Below, piece by piece: positions 39,587-49,067 of a DNA stretch of 64,000 nucleotides (its first letter is position 1; each line of letters opens with the position of its first letter). Origin of the DNA: Pseudomonas sp. MWU16-30317 (GTDB lineage: Bacteria; Pseudomonadota; Gammaproteobacteria; Pseudomonadales; Pseudomonadaceae); NCBI RefSeq assembly GCF_020515695.1, contig NZ_JAIWJA010000003.1, forward strand, positions 62,001 to 126,000. Reading direction: 5' to 3'. A model generated the notes under the pieces. It was not told the DNA's origin and searched no databases. It worked only from the letters and a program-made list of their open reading frames with translations. The position numbers and the translations under genes were made by a program.

Positions 39587-39752
39587 GCGACCTCCTGCCG
39601 AATAAAAGACGTTATCCACGGATTTCAATTAATTAAATGCGAAAAACAGGCCAGTAATCGCAACCCGCTTTTTTGCCGTTTCTCATAACCTGTTGAGGTT
39701 GCCGCGCAGCCTTTTGCGCCATCCGGATACCTTTCGAATCAGGAGTCACAGC
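39587..39752. promoter_or_regulatory. acdR-acdS divergent control region
   Basis: A 166-bp gap with an AT-rich imperfect dyad TTTC...GAAA at 39623-39644, a near DnaA box (gttatccacg, 39611-39620) and the acdS ribosome site aggag at 39741-39745. In UW4 this region holds Lrp, AcdR, CRP and FNR boxes; I can place only the AT-rich dyad as a candidate here. Confidence 0.4.
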
Positions 39753-40769
39753 ATGAATCTAGAGAAATTCAAGCGCTATCCACTCACCTTCGGCCCTTCG
39801 CCCATCATGCCGCTCAAGCGTCTGAGCGAGCATCTGGGTGGCAAGGTCGAGCTGTATGCCAAGCGTGAGGACTGCAACAGCGGCCTGGCGTTCGGCGGCA
39901 ACAAAACCCGCAAGCTCGAATACCTGATCCCGGAAGCACTGGAGCAGGGCTGCGATACCCTGGTGTCGATCGGCGGCATTCAGTCCAACCAGACTCGCCA
40001 GGTCGCGGCCGTGGCAGCGCACCTGGGCATGAAGTGCGTGTTGGTTCAGGAGAACTGGGTCAACTACTCCGACGCGGTATATGACCGCGTCGGCAATATC
40101 GAGATGTCGCGCATCATGGGCGCCGATGTCCGCCTGGATGCTGCGGGGTTCGACATCGGCATCCGGCCGAGCTGGGAACAAGCCATGAACGATGTGCGCG
40201 AAAGCGGCGGCAAACCGTTCCCGATCCCCGCTGGCTGTTCCGAGCATCCCTATGGCGGCATCGGTTTCGTGGCCTTCGCCGAAGAAGTACGCGAGCAGGA
40301 AAAAGAGCTTGGGTTCACATTCGACTACATCGTCGTTTGCTCGGTAACCGGCAGTACCCATGCCGGCATGGTGGTGGGTTTCGCGGCGGATGGCCGGGCG
40401 AACAAGGTGATCGGTATCGACGCCTCCGCCAAACCGGAAAAAACCCGCGAGCAGGTGCTGCGTATTGCCCGGCATACGGCAGAAATCGTCGACCTGGGTC
40501 GGCCGATTACCGACGAAGACGTGGTGCTGGATACCCGTTACGGGGGGCCGGAATATGGCCTGCCGAGTGAAGGCACGTTGGAAGCCATCCGCCTGTGCGC
40601 GCGCCTGGAGGGGGTCCTGACCGACCCGGTCTACGAAGGCAAGTCGATGCACGGGATGATCGACATGGTGCGTAACGGTGAGTTTCCTGAGGGCTCGAAG
40701 GTGCTGTATGCGCACTTGGGCGGTGTGCCGGCGTTGAGTGCTTACAGCTTCATTTTCCGCAATGGGTGA
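39753..40769 (+). CDS. acdS: 1-aminocyclopropane-1-carboxylate (ACC) deaminase
   Basis: A 338-residue PLP enzyme opening the ring of ACC to 2-oxobutyrate and ammonia. All diagnostic residues are at the canonical positions: Lys51 (FGGNK), Ser78 in IQSNQTRQ, Tyr294 and Glu295 (PVYEGK), Leu322 (YAHLGG). Glu295 and Leu322 separate true ACC deaminases from D-cysteine desulfhydrases, so this is AcdS. Cytosolic; it lowers plant ethylene by consuming its precursor and gives the bacterium nitrogen. The ATG has caggag 7-8 bp upstream. Regulated by AcdR. Confidence 0.96.
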   Translation: MNLEKFKRYPLTFGPSPIMPLKRLSEHLGGKVELYAKREDCNSGLAFGGNKTRKLEYLIPEALEQGCDTLVSIGGIQSNQTRQVAAVAAHLGMKCVLVQENWVNYSDAVYDRVGNIEMSRIMGADVRLDAAGFDIGIRPSWEQAMNDVRESGGKPFPIPAGCSEHPYGGIGFVAFAEEVREQEKELGFTFDYIVVCSVTGSTHAGMVVGFAADGRANKVIGIDASAKPEKTREQVLRIARHTAEIVDLGRPITDEDVVLDTRYGGPEYGLPSEGTLEAIRLCARLEGVLTDPVYEGKSMHGMIDMVRNGEFPEGSKVLYAHLGGVPALSAYSFIFRNG

Positions 40770-40804
40770 GGTGATCAGGCTGCTGAATTCGCGTTGAGGC
40801 AGCT

Positions 40805-40875
40805 GGCCTCTTTGCAGCCAAGCTTGCTTCCACAGGTGTACATCCGTGGGAGCAAGCCTTGCCTGCGAAGAGCCC
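40805..40875. repeat. REP pair, partly degenerate
   Basis: ggcctctttgcagccaagcttgcttccacagg and the inverted ccgtgggagcaagccttgcctgcgaagag, between convergent acdS and the M20 gene. Substitutions in the loop-proximal gcgggc core mark it as older than most copies here. Confidence 0.7.
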
Positions 40876-40894
40876 AGCGAAAACGGTATAAAAA

Positions 40895-42043
40895 TCAGCT
40901 GTGCCCGCGCTTGGCCAATTGCAGGATCGTACCCACCAACGCCTGCGCCCGCGGCACCAGCGTATCCAGCTCCAGATACTCGCGGTCCGTGTGGACCTTG
41001 CCACCTACCGGCCCCAGGCCACACAGGGTAGGAATCCCCAGGCTGGCCGTAAATCCGGAATCCGCACACCCACCGGTAAACTCGCCCTCTACGCTGAACC
41101 CCAGCTCCAGCGCCTGTCCGCGATAAATATCCAGCAGGTCGAGACTGTGACGTCCCTCCATCGGCATGAACACCGCGCATTCGGTCAACACCGCCTGAGT
41201 CCCCGGCACTTCCTGCTCTTCGACAATGGCAACGATCGCCGCCTTGATCGCCGCCCACTGCGCCACTTCGACAAAGCGGATATCCAGCTCCGCCGTCGCT
41301 GCGGGCGCCACGGTATTGCTGGAGGTCCCGCCGCTCATCAAACCGACGTTGGTGGTGATCCCGCGCCCGTAGTCAGTCAGCGCGTGCAGCTTGACGACCT
41401 TGCGCGCCAGGGCCTCGATCGCGCTGGCACCGTCGGCGTGGTTGACGCCCGAATGCGCCGCGCGCCCTGTAACTTCGATCAACAGGCGCACACCACCTTT
41501 GCGCGCACTCACCACGTTACCGCTGACGCGACCGGGTTCGGTGTTGAGTACCGCCTGTACGCCTTGGGCGACCTGCTCGATATGATCACGTGCAGTACCA
41601 GAACCGATTTCCTCGTCGCCGGTAAACAACACCCTGACGGGGAAGGGCAGCGGCGCCAGGCGCTGCAAGGCCAGCAGCGCAAAGCAGTTGAGCACCAGGC
41701 CGCCTTTCATGTCCGCCACACCCGGGCCGAATGCCAAGGGGCCGTTGGTGGTATAGCCGCGTGCCGGCGCGGTGCCCTTGGGGAACACCGTATCCCGGTG
41801 CCCCAGGAGCAGCACCGGCGGCTGCGAACCGCCGGGTAAATCAGCCAGCAGCAAATCGCCGAAGCCTTCGACGGCCGTGCGCTGCACCTCGATCCCGCCT
41901 TGCTCAAGCGCCTTGATCAAATGCGCGCCGACGGCATCGACACCGTCCTTGTCGTAGCTGTTGGAGTCGGTATCAACGAGGCTACGCAACAGGTCCTGCA
42001 TGGGTTGCTGCTGCTCGGCCAACCAGGCAATGGCATCGTTCAT
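40895..42043 (-). CDS. M20 metallopeptidase, glutamate carboxypeptidase (CPG2)-like
   Basis: A 382-residue M20 peptidase with the two-zinc set: HRDTVFP (His about 82), GVADMKGG (Asp bridging ligand about 115), GDEEIGS (catalytic and ligand Glu about 148-149), and VHTDREYLEL (last His about 358). The lid domain is between. Family members cleave C-terminal glutamate or N-acyl groups from small substrates such as folates, or dipeptides. No signal peptide, so it acts on imported substrate in the cytosol. Last gene of the seven-gene operon; overlaps its neighbour by 1 bp. Confidence 0.88.
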   Translation of the reverse strand: MNDAIAWLAEQQQPMQDLLRSLVDTDSNSYDKDGVDAVGAHLIKALEQGGIEVQRTAVEGFGDLLLADLPGGSQPPVLLLGHRDTVFPKGTAPARGYTTNGPLAFGPGVADMKGGLVLNCFALLALQRLAPLPFPVRVLFTGDEEIGSGTARDHIEQVAQGVQAVLNTEPGRVSGNVVSARKGGVRLLIEVTGRAAHSGVNHADGASAIEALARKVVKLHALTDYGRGITTNVGLMSGGTSSNTVAPAATAELDIRFVEVAQWAAIKAAIVAIVEEQEVPGTQAVLTECAVFMPMEGRHSLDLLDIYRGQALELGFSVEGEFTGGCADSGFTASLGIPTLCGLGPVGGKVHTDREYLELDTLVPRAQALVGTILQLAKRGHS

Positions 42044-43449
42044 CAGTTTGCCTCCTTGACCAGGCGCGAGCCTTCATCGCCCAGGTCCCAGAAAATCCCG
42101 GCCATGATCTGCAAGCTTTCGCGCACCACGGGCGCCAGCAGGTGTTCATTGGGGGCATGTTGCGAGCACGCCGGGTAGGAATGCGGAATCCATACGGTGG
42201 GCAGGCCGAGGATTTCGGAAAACACATCGTTGGGCAGCGAACCGCCAAGATTGGGCAACAAGGCCGGGGATTTGTCGGTGGTGCGCTTGAGCGAGTCCAG
42301 CGCCCAGCCGACCCAGGGGCTGGCCGGGTCGAGGCGGGTGGCGTGCATCACGTCCATGCGTGTCTGGGCGACCTTGACCGTGTCAAAGCCATGGGCATCC
42401 AGATGGGTGCGAATGGCGTCGATAAAGGTGCGGTAATCGCTGTCGACCGTGAAGCGGATATGGCACAGCGCCCAGGCGCTACCCGGAATCGCATGCACCG
42501 GCGCTTGCGGGTTGCCGGTCTTGAACGCCAGCACATCGAGAGTATTCCAGCCGAAGACCTTTTCGCTGGCGCTGAGCCCAGGCTCGCCCCATTGATGATC
42601 GATCTCGGGGTCGCCCGGGCCTGAGCCCACTTCAATATCGACCAACGCGGCCCGGACGTTATCCGGGAGTTTTTGCGGCTTGAGCCCCGGCACCTGCACG
42701 CGTCCTTGCTTGTCGACCAGCGAGGCAATGGCATTGGCCAGCACGATACCGGGGTTGGCCAACAGGCCGCCCCAGTTGCCAGAGTGATGGGCGCCTTCGC
42801 GCAGGTCGACGGTCAGCTCGAAATTGAACACGCCGCGCGAGCCAAGGAACAAGGTCGGGCGCGCTGCCGCCAGGCGCGGGCCATCAGAGGCGATAAAAAT
42901 ATCGGCCGCCAGCTCGTCCTGATGCGCCGCGCAGAATTTGCCAAGGCCCGGCGAGCCGTCTTCTTCGCCCATCTCCAGCAGCAGTTTGGTGTTGAAACCA
43001 AGCTTGCCGCCACGCGCCTTGATCACCTGCTCCAGCGCGGTGATGTTGATCAGGTGCTGGCCCTTGTTATCGGCGGTACCACGGCCGTACCAGCGGTCGC
43101 CATCGACCACCACTTCCCACGGCGACAAGCCTTCGCGCCACTGTGCCGCGTAGCCACGCACCACGTCACCGTGACCATAGCTGAGCAGGGTCGGCAGCGC
43201 CGGGTCCTCGATGCGTGAGGCGATCAGGAACGGCCCGCGACCTTTGACCGGATTGTCATGGATCGTCGTTTCAAAACCCAATGCCCGCAAGTGCGGGGTG
43301 ATAAAGCTTTCGAGGTAGCGGTACAGCTCGGGCAGTTGCTCGGGCTCCTGACTCTCGGTGGGATGGGCGACGCTGCGCTGCAGCAGGGCGAGAAAGTCGC
43401 CGTTATCAAAGTGTTCACTCGCGTAATCAATGGCCAGGGCACGACTCAT
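42043..43449 (-). CDS. M20 metallopeptidase, dipeptidase-like
   Basis: A 468-residue M20 peptidase of a different branch from its neighbour: SYGHGDVV, RGTADNKGQH, EMGEEDGSPG, SDGPR and SQHAPNEHL carry the zinc ligands and catalytic Glu. The longer lid domain and overall size match the carnosinase/CNDP-like dipeptidases. Cytosolic. Its start overlaps the dppF-like stop by 4 bp, so it is translated with the transporter; it lies next to the second M20 enzyme (about 1 bp overlap). Confidence 0.88.
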   Translation of the reverse strand: MSRALAIDYASEHFDNGDFLALLQRSVAHPTESQEPEQLPELYRYLESFITPHLRALGFETTIHDNPVKGRGPFLIASRIEDPALPTLLSYGHGDVVRGYAAQWREGLSPWEVVVDGDRWYGRGTADNKGQHLINITALEQVIKARGGKLGFNTKLLLEMGEEDGSPGLGKFCAAHQDELAADIFIASDGPRLAAARPTLFLGSRGVFNFELTVDLREGAHHSGNWGGLLANPGIVLANAIASLVDKQGRVQVPGLKPQKLPDNVRAALVDIEVGSGPGDPEIDHQWGEPGLSASEKVFGWNTLDVLAFKTGNPQAPVHAIPGSAWALCHIRFTVDSDYRTFIDAIRTHLDAHGFDTVKVAQTRMDVMHATRLDPASPWVGWALDSLKRTTDKSPALLPNLGGSLPNDVFSEILGLPTVWIPHSYPACSQHAPNEHLLAPVVRESLQIMAGIFWDLGDEGSRLVKEAN

Positions 43450-44435
43450 GAGGCTATCAACTCCAAAGGATGGGAGGGCTGGGCGTTCAGATGGCAGGCG
43501 ACCGAACCGCCGTCGACGGCGCTTTTATCCACAGGCACGGTGCTGCACATCGGCAAGGCTTTCGGGCAGCGCGGGTGGAAGGCGCAGCCGGTGGGTGGAT
43601 TGATCGGGTTGGGGAAGTTGCCGCGCAGGCCGATATCGGGAATGCCCAGGGAAGGATCCGGGGTCAGTACCGAGTCGAGCAACGCGCGGGTATAGGGGTG
43701 GGCGGGACGGCTGAATACGGCTTCGCGCTCGCGCTCTTCGACGATGCGCCCCAGATACATGACCGCCACCCGGTCGGCCAAATGTTCGATGACCGCCAGG
43801 TTATGGCTGATCAGCAGGTAGGTCAGGCCGAATTCCTTTTTCAGCTCGAGCAGCAGGTTGAGGATCTGCGCCTGGACCGAGACGTCCAGCGCCGAGGTGG
43901 GCTCGTCGCAGATCAGTACATCCGGGCGCATGATCAAGGCGCGAGCGATGGCGACGCGCTGGCGTTGGCCGCCGGACAATTGCGCGGGGTAGCTGTCGAT
44001 CACTCGCTTGGGAAGGCCTACGACGTCGAACATGGTTTCGACTTTTTTGCGGCGTACGTCGGGGCTGTCGATGTCGTGCACGATCAACGGCAGGGTGACG
44101 ATCTGGCGCAGCGTCTTGCGCGGGTTCAACGAAGAGTAAGGGTCCTGGAAGATCGGTTGGATGTGCCGAGCCATCTGCCGTCGATCAGCGGCGGTCAGGT
44201 GTTTGCCACCGACCAGCACGTCGCCGCTGGTCGGCGGCAACAGGCCAAGCAGCATTTTCGCCAGGGTGCTCTTACCGCAACCAGACTCGCCCACCAGGCC
44301 CAGGGTTTCGCCGCGCATCAAGCGCAAGGACACGCCGTCCACCGCTTTGAGGGTGGCGGGCGCTTTGAACAGCCCGCGGCCAATGGTGAACTCGCGGCGA
44401 ATGTCACACAGCTCCAAGGCGATATCGCGGCTCAT
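43446..44435 (-). CDS. Peptide ABC importer ATP-binding protein (DppF/OppF-like)
   Basis: A 329-residue ATPase: Walker A GESGCGKST near 53, signature LSGGQRQRVAIARAL near 160, Walker B VLICDEPTSALD, and a C-terminal Cys-rich oligopeptide-transporter region (CAFHPRCPKALPMC). It energises uptake with the DppD-like protein. Overlaps both neighbours by 4 bp. Confidence 0.93.
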   Translation of the reverse strand: MSRDIALELCDIRREFTIGRGLFKAPATLKAVDGVSLRLMRGETLGLVGESGCGKSTLAKMLLGLLPPTSGDVLVGGKHLTAADRRQMARHIQPIFQDPYSSLNPRKTLRQIVTLPLIVHDIDSPDVRRKKVETMFDVVGLPKRVIDSYPAQLSGGQRQRVAIARALIMRPDVLICDEPTSALDVSVQAQILNLLLELKKEFGLTYLLISHNLAVIEHLADRVAVMYLGRIVEEREREAVFSRPAHPYTRALLDSVLTPDPSLGIPDIGLRGNFPNPINPPTGCAFHPRCPKALPMCSTVPVDKSAVDGGSVACHLNAQPSHPLELIAS

Positions 44436-45445
44436 TGCACACCTCCATTGCGTTGCAGCCGTTGTTCATGGGGGTGAGCGTGCGGTGGCGCGGCGAAATG
44501 GCAGCGCACACTGTGCCCTCCGCTGGCGTGTTTCGGCGCGGCCTCCAGGCAGGCTTGTTCGGCCAGGCTGCAGCGGTTGCGAAACGCACAACCCTGTTGC
44601 TCGCCTACCAGGCTGGGCACCAGCCCCGGAATCGAGCCCAACGGCTGACCCGGTCGGGTCCGGCCCGGGATTGGAATGCTTTCCAGCAGCCCGCGAGTAT
44701 AGGGATGCTGCGGATTGCCGAACAATTGCGCGGCGCTGGCAGATTCGACCACCTCGCCGGCGTACATCACCGCCACCCGGTCGGCGATGCGCGCTACCAG
44801 CCCGAGGTCGTGGGTGATGAAAATCACAGCGGTGCCGGTCTCTTTCTGGATGTCGCGCAGCAGTCGCAGAATCTGCGCCTGCACGGTTACGTCCAGTGCG
44901 GTGGTCGGTTCATCGGCGATGATCAGGTCCGGCTCGCACATCAGCGCCATGGCAATCACCACCCGTTGGCGCAACCCACCGGACAGCTGGTGCGGGAACT
45001 GCCGCAGGCGCTCCACAGGATTGCTGATACCGACCTTCTCGAGCATCTGCCCGGCACGCACCAACGCCTCTTTGTAGGACACCTTGCGGTGCTGGCGCAG
45101 CACCTCGGCCAGTTGATCGCCAATGCTGTAGGCGGGGTTGAGCGAGGTCATCGGCTCCTGGAAGATCATCGCCATGCGATTGCCGCGCACATCGCACATG
45201 GCCCGTTCGCTGTGCGCCAGCAGGTCCATGCCGTCGAGGGTCAAACTCGTGGCGGTGCGCAGCGCCTTGCCGGGCAGCAAGTCCATCAGGGCCAGCGAGG
45301 TGAGGGATTTGCCACAGCCGGATTCACCGACGATGCACAGCATCTCGCCGCGCTCCAGGTGCAGGTCCAGCCCCCGGACGGCGTGCAGCATGCCGTGTTC
45401 CAGCGGGATGTCGACGCGCAGGTTTTCTACGTGCAGAAGTGCCAT
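44432..45445 (-). CDS. Peptide ABC importer ATP-binding protein (DppD/OppD-like)
   Basis: A 337-residue ATPase: Walker A GESGCGKSLTS near 40, signature LSGGLRQRVVIAMAL near 158, Walker B DLIIADEPTTALD, and a C-terminal CAFRNRCSLAEQAC cluster. Partner of the preceding gene; 12 bp from the permease gene upstream. Confidence 0.93.
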   Translation of the reverse strand: MALLHVENLRVDIPLEHGMLHAVRGLDLHLERGEMLCIVGESGCGKSLTSLALMDLLPGKALRTATSLTLDGMDLLAHSERAMCDVRGNRMAMIFQEPMTSLNPAYSIGDQLAEVLRQHRKVSYKEALVRAGQMLEKVGISNPVERLRQFPHQLSGGLRQRVVIAMALMCEPDLIIADEPTTALDVTVQAQILRLLRDIQKETGTAVIFITHDLGLVARIADRVAVMYAGEVVESASAAQLFGNPQHPYTRGLLESIPIPGRTRPGQPLGSIPGLVPSLVGEQQGCAFRNRCSLAEQACLEAAPKHASGGHSVRCHFAAPPHAHPHEQRLQRNGGVQ

Positions 45446-45457
45446 GGCGCGAGCCTC

Positions 45458-46360
45458 CTAGTTACGGCCGTCAGGCAGGATGAGGTCACGGATGCCGTCA
45501 CCGAGCAGGTTGATCGCCAGTACCAGCACCATCAATGCGACACCGGGAATGGCGATTACCCAAGGGGAGAAGAACATGTACGGTTTGCCTTCAGCGATCA
45601 TCAGCCCCCAGGAGGGGATAGGCGGTTGCACGCCCACACCCAGGAAGGACAACGCCGATTCCAGCAGAATCGCGTGGGCCATCTCCAGCGTGGCCACCAC
45701 GATCAATGCGCCGAGCACATTGGGCAGGATTTCGCTGGCGAGAATGCGCAAGGTCGAGCAACCCAACGCCTGCGCCGAGGCCACGTATTCCGCATCGCGA
45801 ATTTGCTGTACCGCTGCCCGCACGACCACGGCGAAGCGATCCCACAGCAGGCAACCGAGCAGGATGATCACCACCTTGAGCGAGCCCCCAAGCAGCGATG
45901 CCGAGGCCAGCGCGACCATGACTACCGGCATCGCCAGGCGGGTGGTGATCAGATAGCTGATGACGGCGTCGGTCTTGCCGCCAAAGTAGCCAGCCACCAG
46001 GCCCATCACCGTACCGATGACACCAGAGATGACGGCGGCGGCAAAGCCGATGAACAGCGAGATCCGCGCACCGAATAGCAGCCGGGACAGGTAATCACGG
46101 CCCAGCTTGTCGGTACCGAGGATGTTGTCCCAGGTGCCTTTGGCCATCCAGACCGGCGGTTTCATCCGCTGCACCACATCCTGGGCGTAGGGGTCGTGGG
46201 GCGCCAGCAACGGCGCGAACAACGCTGCCAGGACAATTATCAGCAACAACACGGCGCCCAATGTGAAGCCCTTATGGCGCAAGCACTTGCGCAGCGTGCG
46301 GCGCAAGCCGGTAACGGGCAGGGCGGGCTCGTTCAAAGCCAAGGTTGTGACAGTCGTCAT
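45458..46360 (-). CDS. Peptide ABC importer permease (DppC/OppC-like)
   Basis: A 300-residue inner-membrane permease with an N-terminal helix (GFTLGAVLLLIIVLAALFAPLLAPH) followed by the ILGTDKLGRDYLSRL motif of OppC-type permeases and the EAA loop EYVASAQALGCSTLRI. The ATG at 46360 begins MTTVTTLALN; the longer frame upstream is antisense-like sequence of dppB and was not used. Confidence 0.92.
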   Translation of the reverse strand: MTTVTTLALNEPALPVTGLRRTLRKCLRHKGFTLGAVLLLIIVLAALFAPLLAPHDPYAQDVVQRMKPPVWMAKGTWDNILGTDKLGRDYLSRLLFGARISLFIGFAAAVISGVIGTVMGLVAGYFGGKTDAVISYLITTRLAMPVVMVALASASLLGGSLKVVIILLGCLLWDRFAVVVRAAVQQIRDAEYVASAQALGCSTLRILASEILPNVLGALIVVATLEMAHAILLESALSFLGVGVQPPIPSWGLMIAEGKPYMFFSPWVIAIPGVALMVLVLAINLLGDGIRDLILPDGRN

Positions 46361-46368
46361 GAGACCTC

Positions 46369-47286
46369 CTAGCGCACGCGAATGCGCGGGTCGAGGACTG
46401 CGTTCAGCAGGTCGGCCAGCAGCGTGAGGACGATGTAGATCAGCGCAATCAACAGCACTACGGCTTGCACCACCGGGAAGTCGTCGCGGGCAATGGCATC
46501 CCAGGCCAACTGACCGACGCCTTGCAGCGAGAACACCGTTTCGATCACTACCGAGCCGCCGAGCATGAAGCCGAACTCTACTGCCGCCAGCGCGACCACC
46601 GGGATCAGCGCATTGCGCAGGGCGTGCTTGAACAACACCCGTCCAGGCCGCAAGCCCTTGGCCCGAGCGGTGCGGATGTAGTCCGCGGCCAGCACATCGA
46701 GCATGCCGGCGCGGGTCAGGCGCATGATCGCCGGCGTGGCGTAATAGCCCAGAGCGATGGCGGGCATGACGAAGTGCTGCCAGGTGGAATTGCCGGACAC
46801 CGGCAGCCAATGCAGAGTGACAGCGAACAGCACGATCAGCATCAGCGCGAACCAGAAGCTCGGCATGGCTTGCCCCAGCACCGCGATGCTCAACGCCAGA
46901 CGATCGATCCAGGTATCACGCTTGACGGCCGCCAGCACACCTAACGGGATGGCCACCAGCAAGGCGACCGCCAGCGCCATGGCGCCAAGCCCAAGGGTGA
47001 TCGGCAGTCGCGCGGCGATCAGGTTGTACACCGACTCCTGAAAGAAGAACGAGTTGCCCAGATCCAGATGCGCGAGGTCGCCGAGCCAGCTGAAGTACTG
47101 GGCGGCCAGCGGCTTGTTCAAGCCGTATTGCACTCGAATCTGCTCGATCTGTTCGCTGCTGGCCTCGGGCCCGCCGATGGCCGTGGCCAGGTCGCCCGAC
47201 AGATGCAGCAACGAAAAGCTGATGATCGAGACGGTAATGGCAACGCACAGGGCAATGCCCAGACGCCGCAAGAGAAATCCCAACAT
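46369..47286 (-). CDS. Peptide ABC importer permease (DppB/OppB-like)
   Basis: A 305-residue permease with about six membrane helices; starts MLGFLLRRLGIALCVAI, contains the periplasmic QYGLNKPLAAQYFSWLGDLAHLDLGNSF block and the EAA motif ADYIRTARAKGL. The ATG at 47286 has agga 8-9 bp upstream; a GTG six codons earlier has no ribosome site. 8 bp before the DppC-like gene. Confidence 0.92.
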   Translation of the reverse strand: MLGFLLRRLGIALCVAITVSIISFSLLHLSGDLATAIGGPEASSEQIEQIRVQYGLNKPLAAQYFSWLGDLAHLDLGNSFFFQESVYNLIAARLPITLGLGAMALAVALLVAIPLGVLAAVKRDTWIDRLALSIAVLGQAMPSFWFALMLIVLFAVTLHWLPVSGNSTWQHFVMPAIALGYYATPAIMRLTRAGMLDVLAADYIRTARAKGLRPGRVLFKHALRNALIPVVALAAVEFGFMLGGSVVIETVFSLQGVGQLAWDAIARDDFPVVQAVVLLIALIYIVLTLLADLLNAVLDPRIRVR

Positions 47287-47344
47287 GGCCGATATCCTGA
47301 TCACGTGAAGGCCAGCGGGTACGGGACCCGGCTGGCCACGAGGG

Positions 47345-48865
47345 TCATTTCCAGCGAGAAAGGACGAAGCGTGGCAGCTCGTCCGGATACGGCTTGAACT
47401 GCAGGTCCTGATTGAAGGCGTAGTTCAGCGAGTAGTTGAACAGCGGCGCCCAGTAGGCCTGTTCGCTGATGCGCTTGAGCGCCTTGCTGTAGTTCTCCTT
47501 GCGCACTTGTGGGTCGAGGGCGTTGTCGGCGGTCTGCAGCCACTTTTGCACGTCTGGGTCTTTGATGTTGTCATCCGGGTTGCCCTTGAACCAGGTGCCG
47601 GCCGAGGCCGAAGTGTCGAGGATCGAGAACGAGCCCCAGGCCTGAAACGACATCGGCACATGGCCGCCGCGCTGCTGGTCGCGCAGGGCGGCGTATTTGA
47701 GGTAACGAAGCTTGGCGTTGATACCCACAGCGCGCAGGTTGCCGATGATGGCTTCGGCGTAGTCGCGATCCCGATAGGCGTAGATCTCGGTTTCGAAGCC
47801 CTGTGGATAACCTGCTTCCTTGAGCAGCTCCTTGGCCTTGGCCGGGTCATAGTTGTATTGCGTGGCCACGCTGGTGTCACAGCCAAACTGCGCGGGGTAG
47901 CAGGCGACCTGCAACGGCTTGCTTTCGCCACCGACCAGTTGCGATGCCAGGGCCTCGCGGTTGATGGCGTAATTAATGGCCTGGCGGACCTTGAGATTCT
48001 TCATCGGCGAGTTGTCGCTGGAGGTGCCACGCGCGTCGAGGATCAGGAAGCCAATGCGCATGGTGGCGCCACTGACTACCGACAGATTGGGCATCGCCTT
48101 GAGCTGCTCGGCCTGATCCGGCGCCACTCGCCAGATCCAATCGACGCCACCGGTCATCAGTTCTGCCGTGCGGGTTTCGGCATCAGGGATCACGCGAAAC
48201 TGCAGGTTTTTGATGTGTGCCGGGCCCTGGGGGCTTTCTTTGAAGTAATCGTCGTTACGCACCATGGTCACGCCGACCCCTGGGGTCACCGACACAACCT
48301 TGTAAGGGCCGGTGCCGATTGGCTGTTTGGCGAAGCCCGCCAGCCCGACTTTCTCGAAATAGGCTTTGGGGAAAATCGGTACGGCGTTGGACAAGTACTC
48401 CAGCGCGGGCGGGAAGGGCTTCTTCATGTGCAAGCGCACCTGGTAGTCACCCAGCTTCTCGGCGCTGGCGATCCAGTCGACGTTTTGTACCGTGACCACC
48501 TTGGAGTCCGGCGACACCACCCAGTTGAGGGTGAACACCACGTCGTCGGCGGTCATCGGCGTGCCATCGTGAAACTTCACGTCCTGACGCAGGGTGAAAT
48601 CGAGAGTGGTGTCGTCGACCTGTTTCCAGCTCTGGGCAAGCATGGGTTTGTATTCGCCGGTGTCCGGGTCGCGATAGATCAAGTTGTCCCAGGCCAAACG
48701 CGCCAACACCACGCCTTCGCGCAAGTCGTTGTGATAAGGGCTGATGTTTTCAGGTTCGCTGTCTGACGCGTACACCAACGTGTCGGTGGCTTTGTTGGCG
48801 AATACCGGGGTGGTGCAGAACAAGGCCAGCAGTGCTGCACTGCAGGCGAAACCTTTGATGCCCAT
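47345..48865 (-). CDS. Peptide ABC importer substrate-binding protein (family 5, DppA-like)
   Basis: A 506-residue SBP_bac_5 protein: signal peptide MGIKGFACSAALLALFCTTPVFA, then LVYASDSEPENISPYH, KFHDGTPMTADDVVFTL near residue 90 and IGTGPYKV near 180. It delivers the substrate to the permeases. The ATG was chosen at the signal peptide, with ggag 8 bp upstream. First gene of the operon, divergent from a LysR gene. Ligand identity is not evident. Confidence 0.92.
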   Translation of the reverse strand: MGIKGFACSAALLALFCTTPVFANKATDTLVYASDSEPENISPYHNDLREGVVLARLAWDNLIYRDPDTGEYKPMLAQSWKQVDDTTLDFTLRQDVKFHDGTPMTADDVVFTLNWVVSPDSKVVTVQNVDWIASAEKLGDYQVRLHMKKPFPPALEYLSNAVPIFPKAYFEKVGLAGFAKQPIGTGPYKVVSVTPGVGVTMVRNDDYFKESPQGPAHIKNLQFRVIPDAETRTAELMTGGVDWIWRVAPDQAEQLKAMPNLSVVSGATMRIGFLILDARGTSSDNSPMKNLKVRQAINYAINREALASQLVGGESKPLQVACYPAQFGCDTSVATQYNYDPAKAKELLKEAGYPQGFETEIYAYRDRDYAEAIIGNLRAVGINAKLRYLKYAALRDQQRGGHVPMSFQAWGSFSILDTSASAGTWFKGNPDDNIKDPDVQKWLQTADNALDPQVRKENYSKALKRISEQAYWAPLFNYSLNYAFNQDLQFKPYPDELPRFVLSRWK

Positions 48866-48960
48866 GCCGTCGTCTCCGTGGCGAGTGAGTGTGTCAAAGG
48901 GCAGGGACCGCAATAGGGTAGAGGGCGCAGCTGTTTTTCTTATGGAAAACGCTTGATGGG

Positions 48961-48997
48961 CGAGCCACAGCAGGGCTCGACTTGATCCTATGCATAG
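48961..48997. promoter_or_regulatory. LysR/transporter divergent control region, candidate operators
   Basis: CGAGCC-N7-GGCTCG at 48961-48979 and the palindrome CTATGCATAG at 48988-48997, both in the 202-bp gap between the SBP gene and LysR. Either could be bound by the LysR protein. Confidence 0.35.
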
Positions 48998-49067
48998 CGT
49001 ATCAATGCCACAAGCATCTTCTTTCGAAGTCTTCGTTGCCTTAAAGGCAAACCCTCCTGGAGGTGAC

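Noticed and set aside
39753..40769. D-cysteine desulfhydrase instead of ACC deaminase
   Set aside because: Glu295 and Leu322 are at the ACC-deaminase positions and acdR is divergent, so the D-cysteine enzyme is unlikely.
39759..41258. 499-residue minus-strand frame across acdS and the M20 gene
   Set aside because: It crosses a REP pair and overlies acdS; composition is that of shadow frames.
44435..46078. 547-residue plus-strand frame across the ABC transporter genes
   Set aside because: Antisense to dppD- and dppC-like genes, which have Walker and permease motifs in frame.
46361..46810. N-terminal extension of the DppC-like permease
   Set aside because: The open frame upstream overlies dppB and has no membrane-protein character; the ATG at 46360 has a good ribosome site and matches family length.
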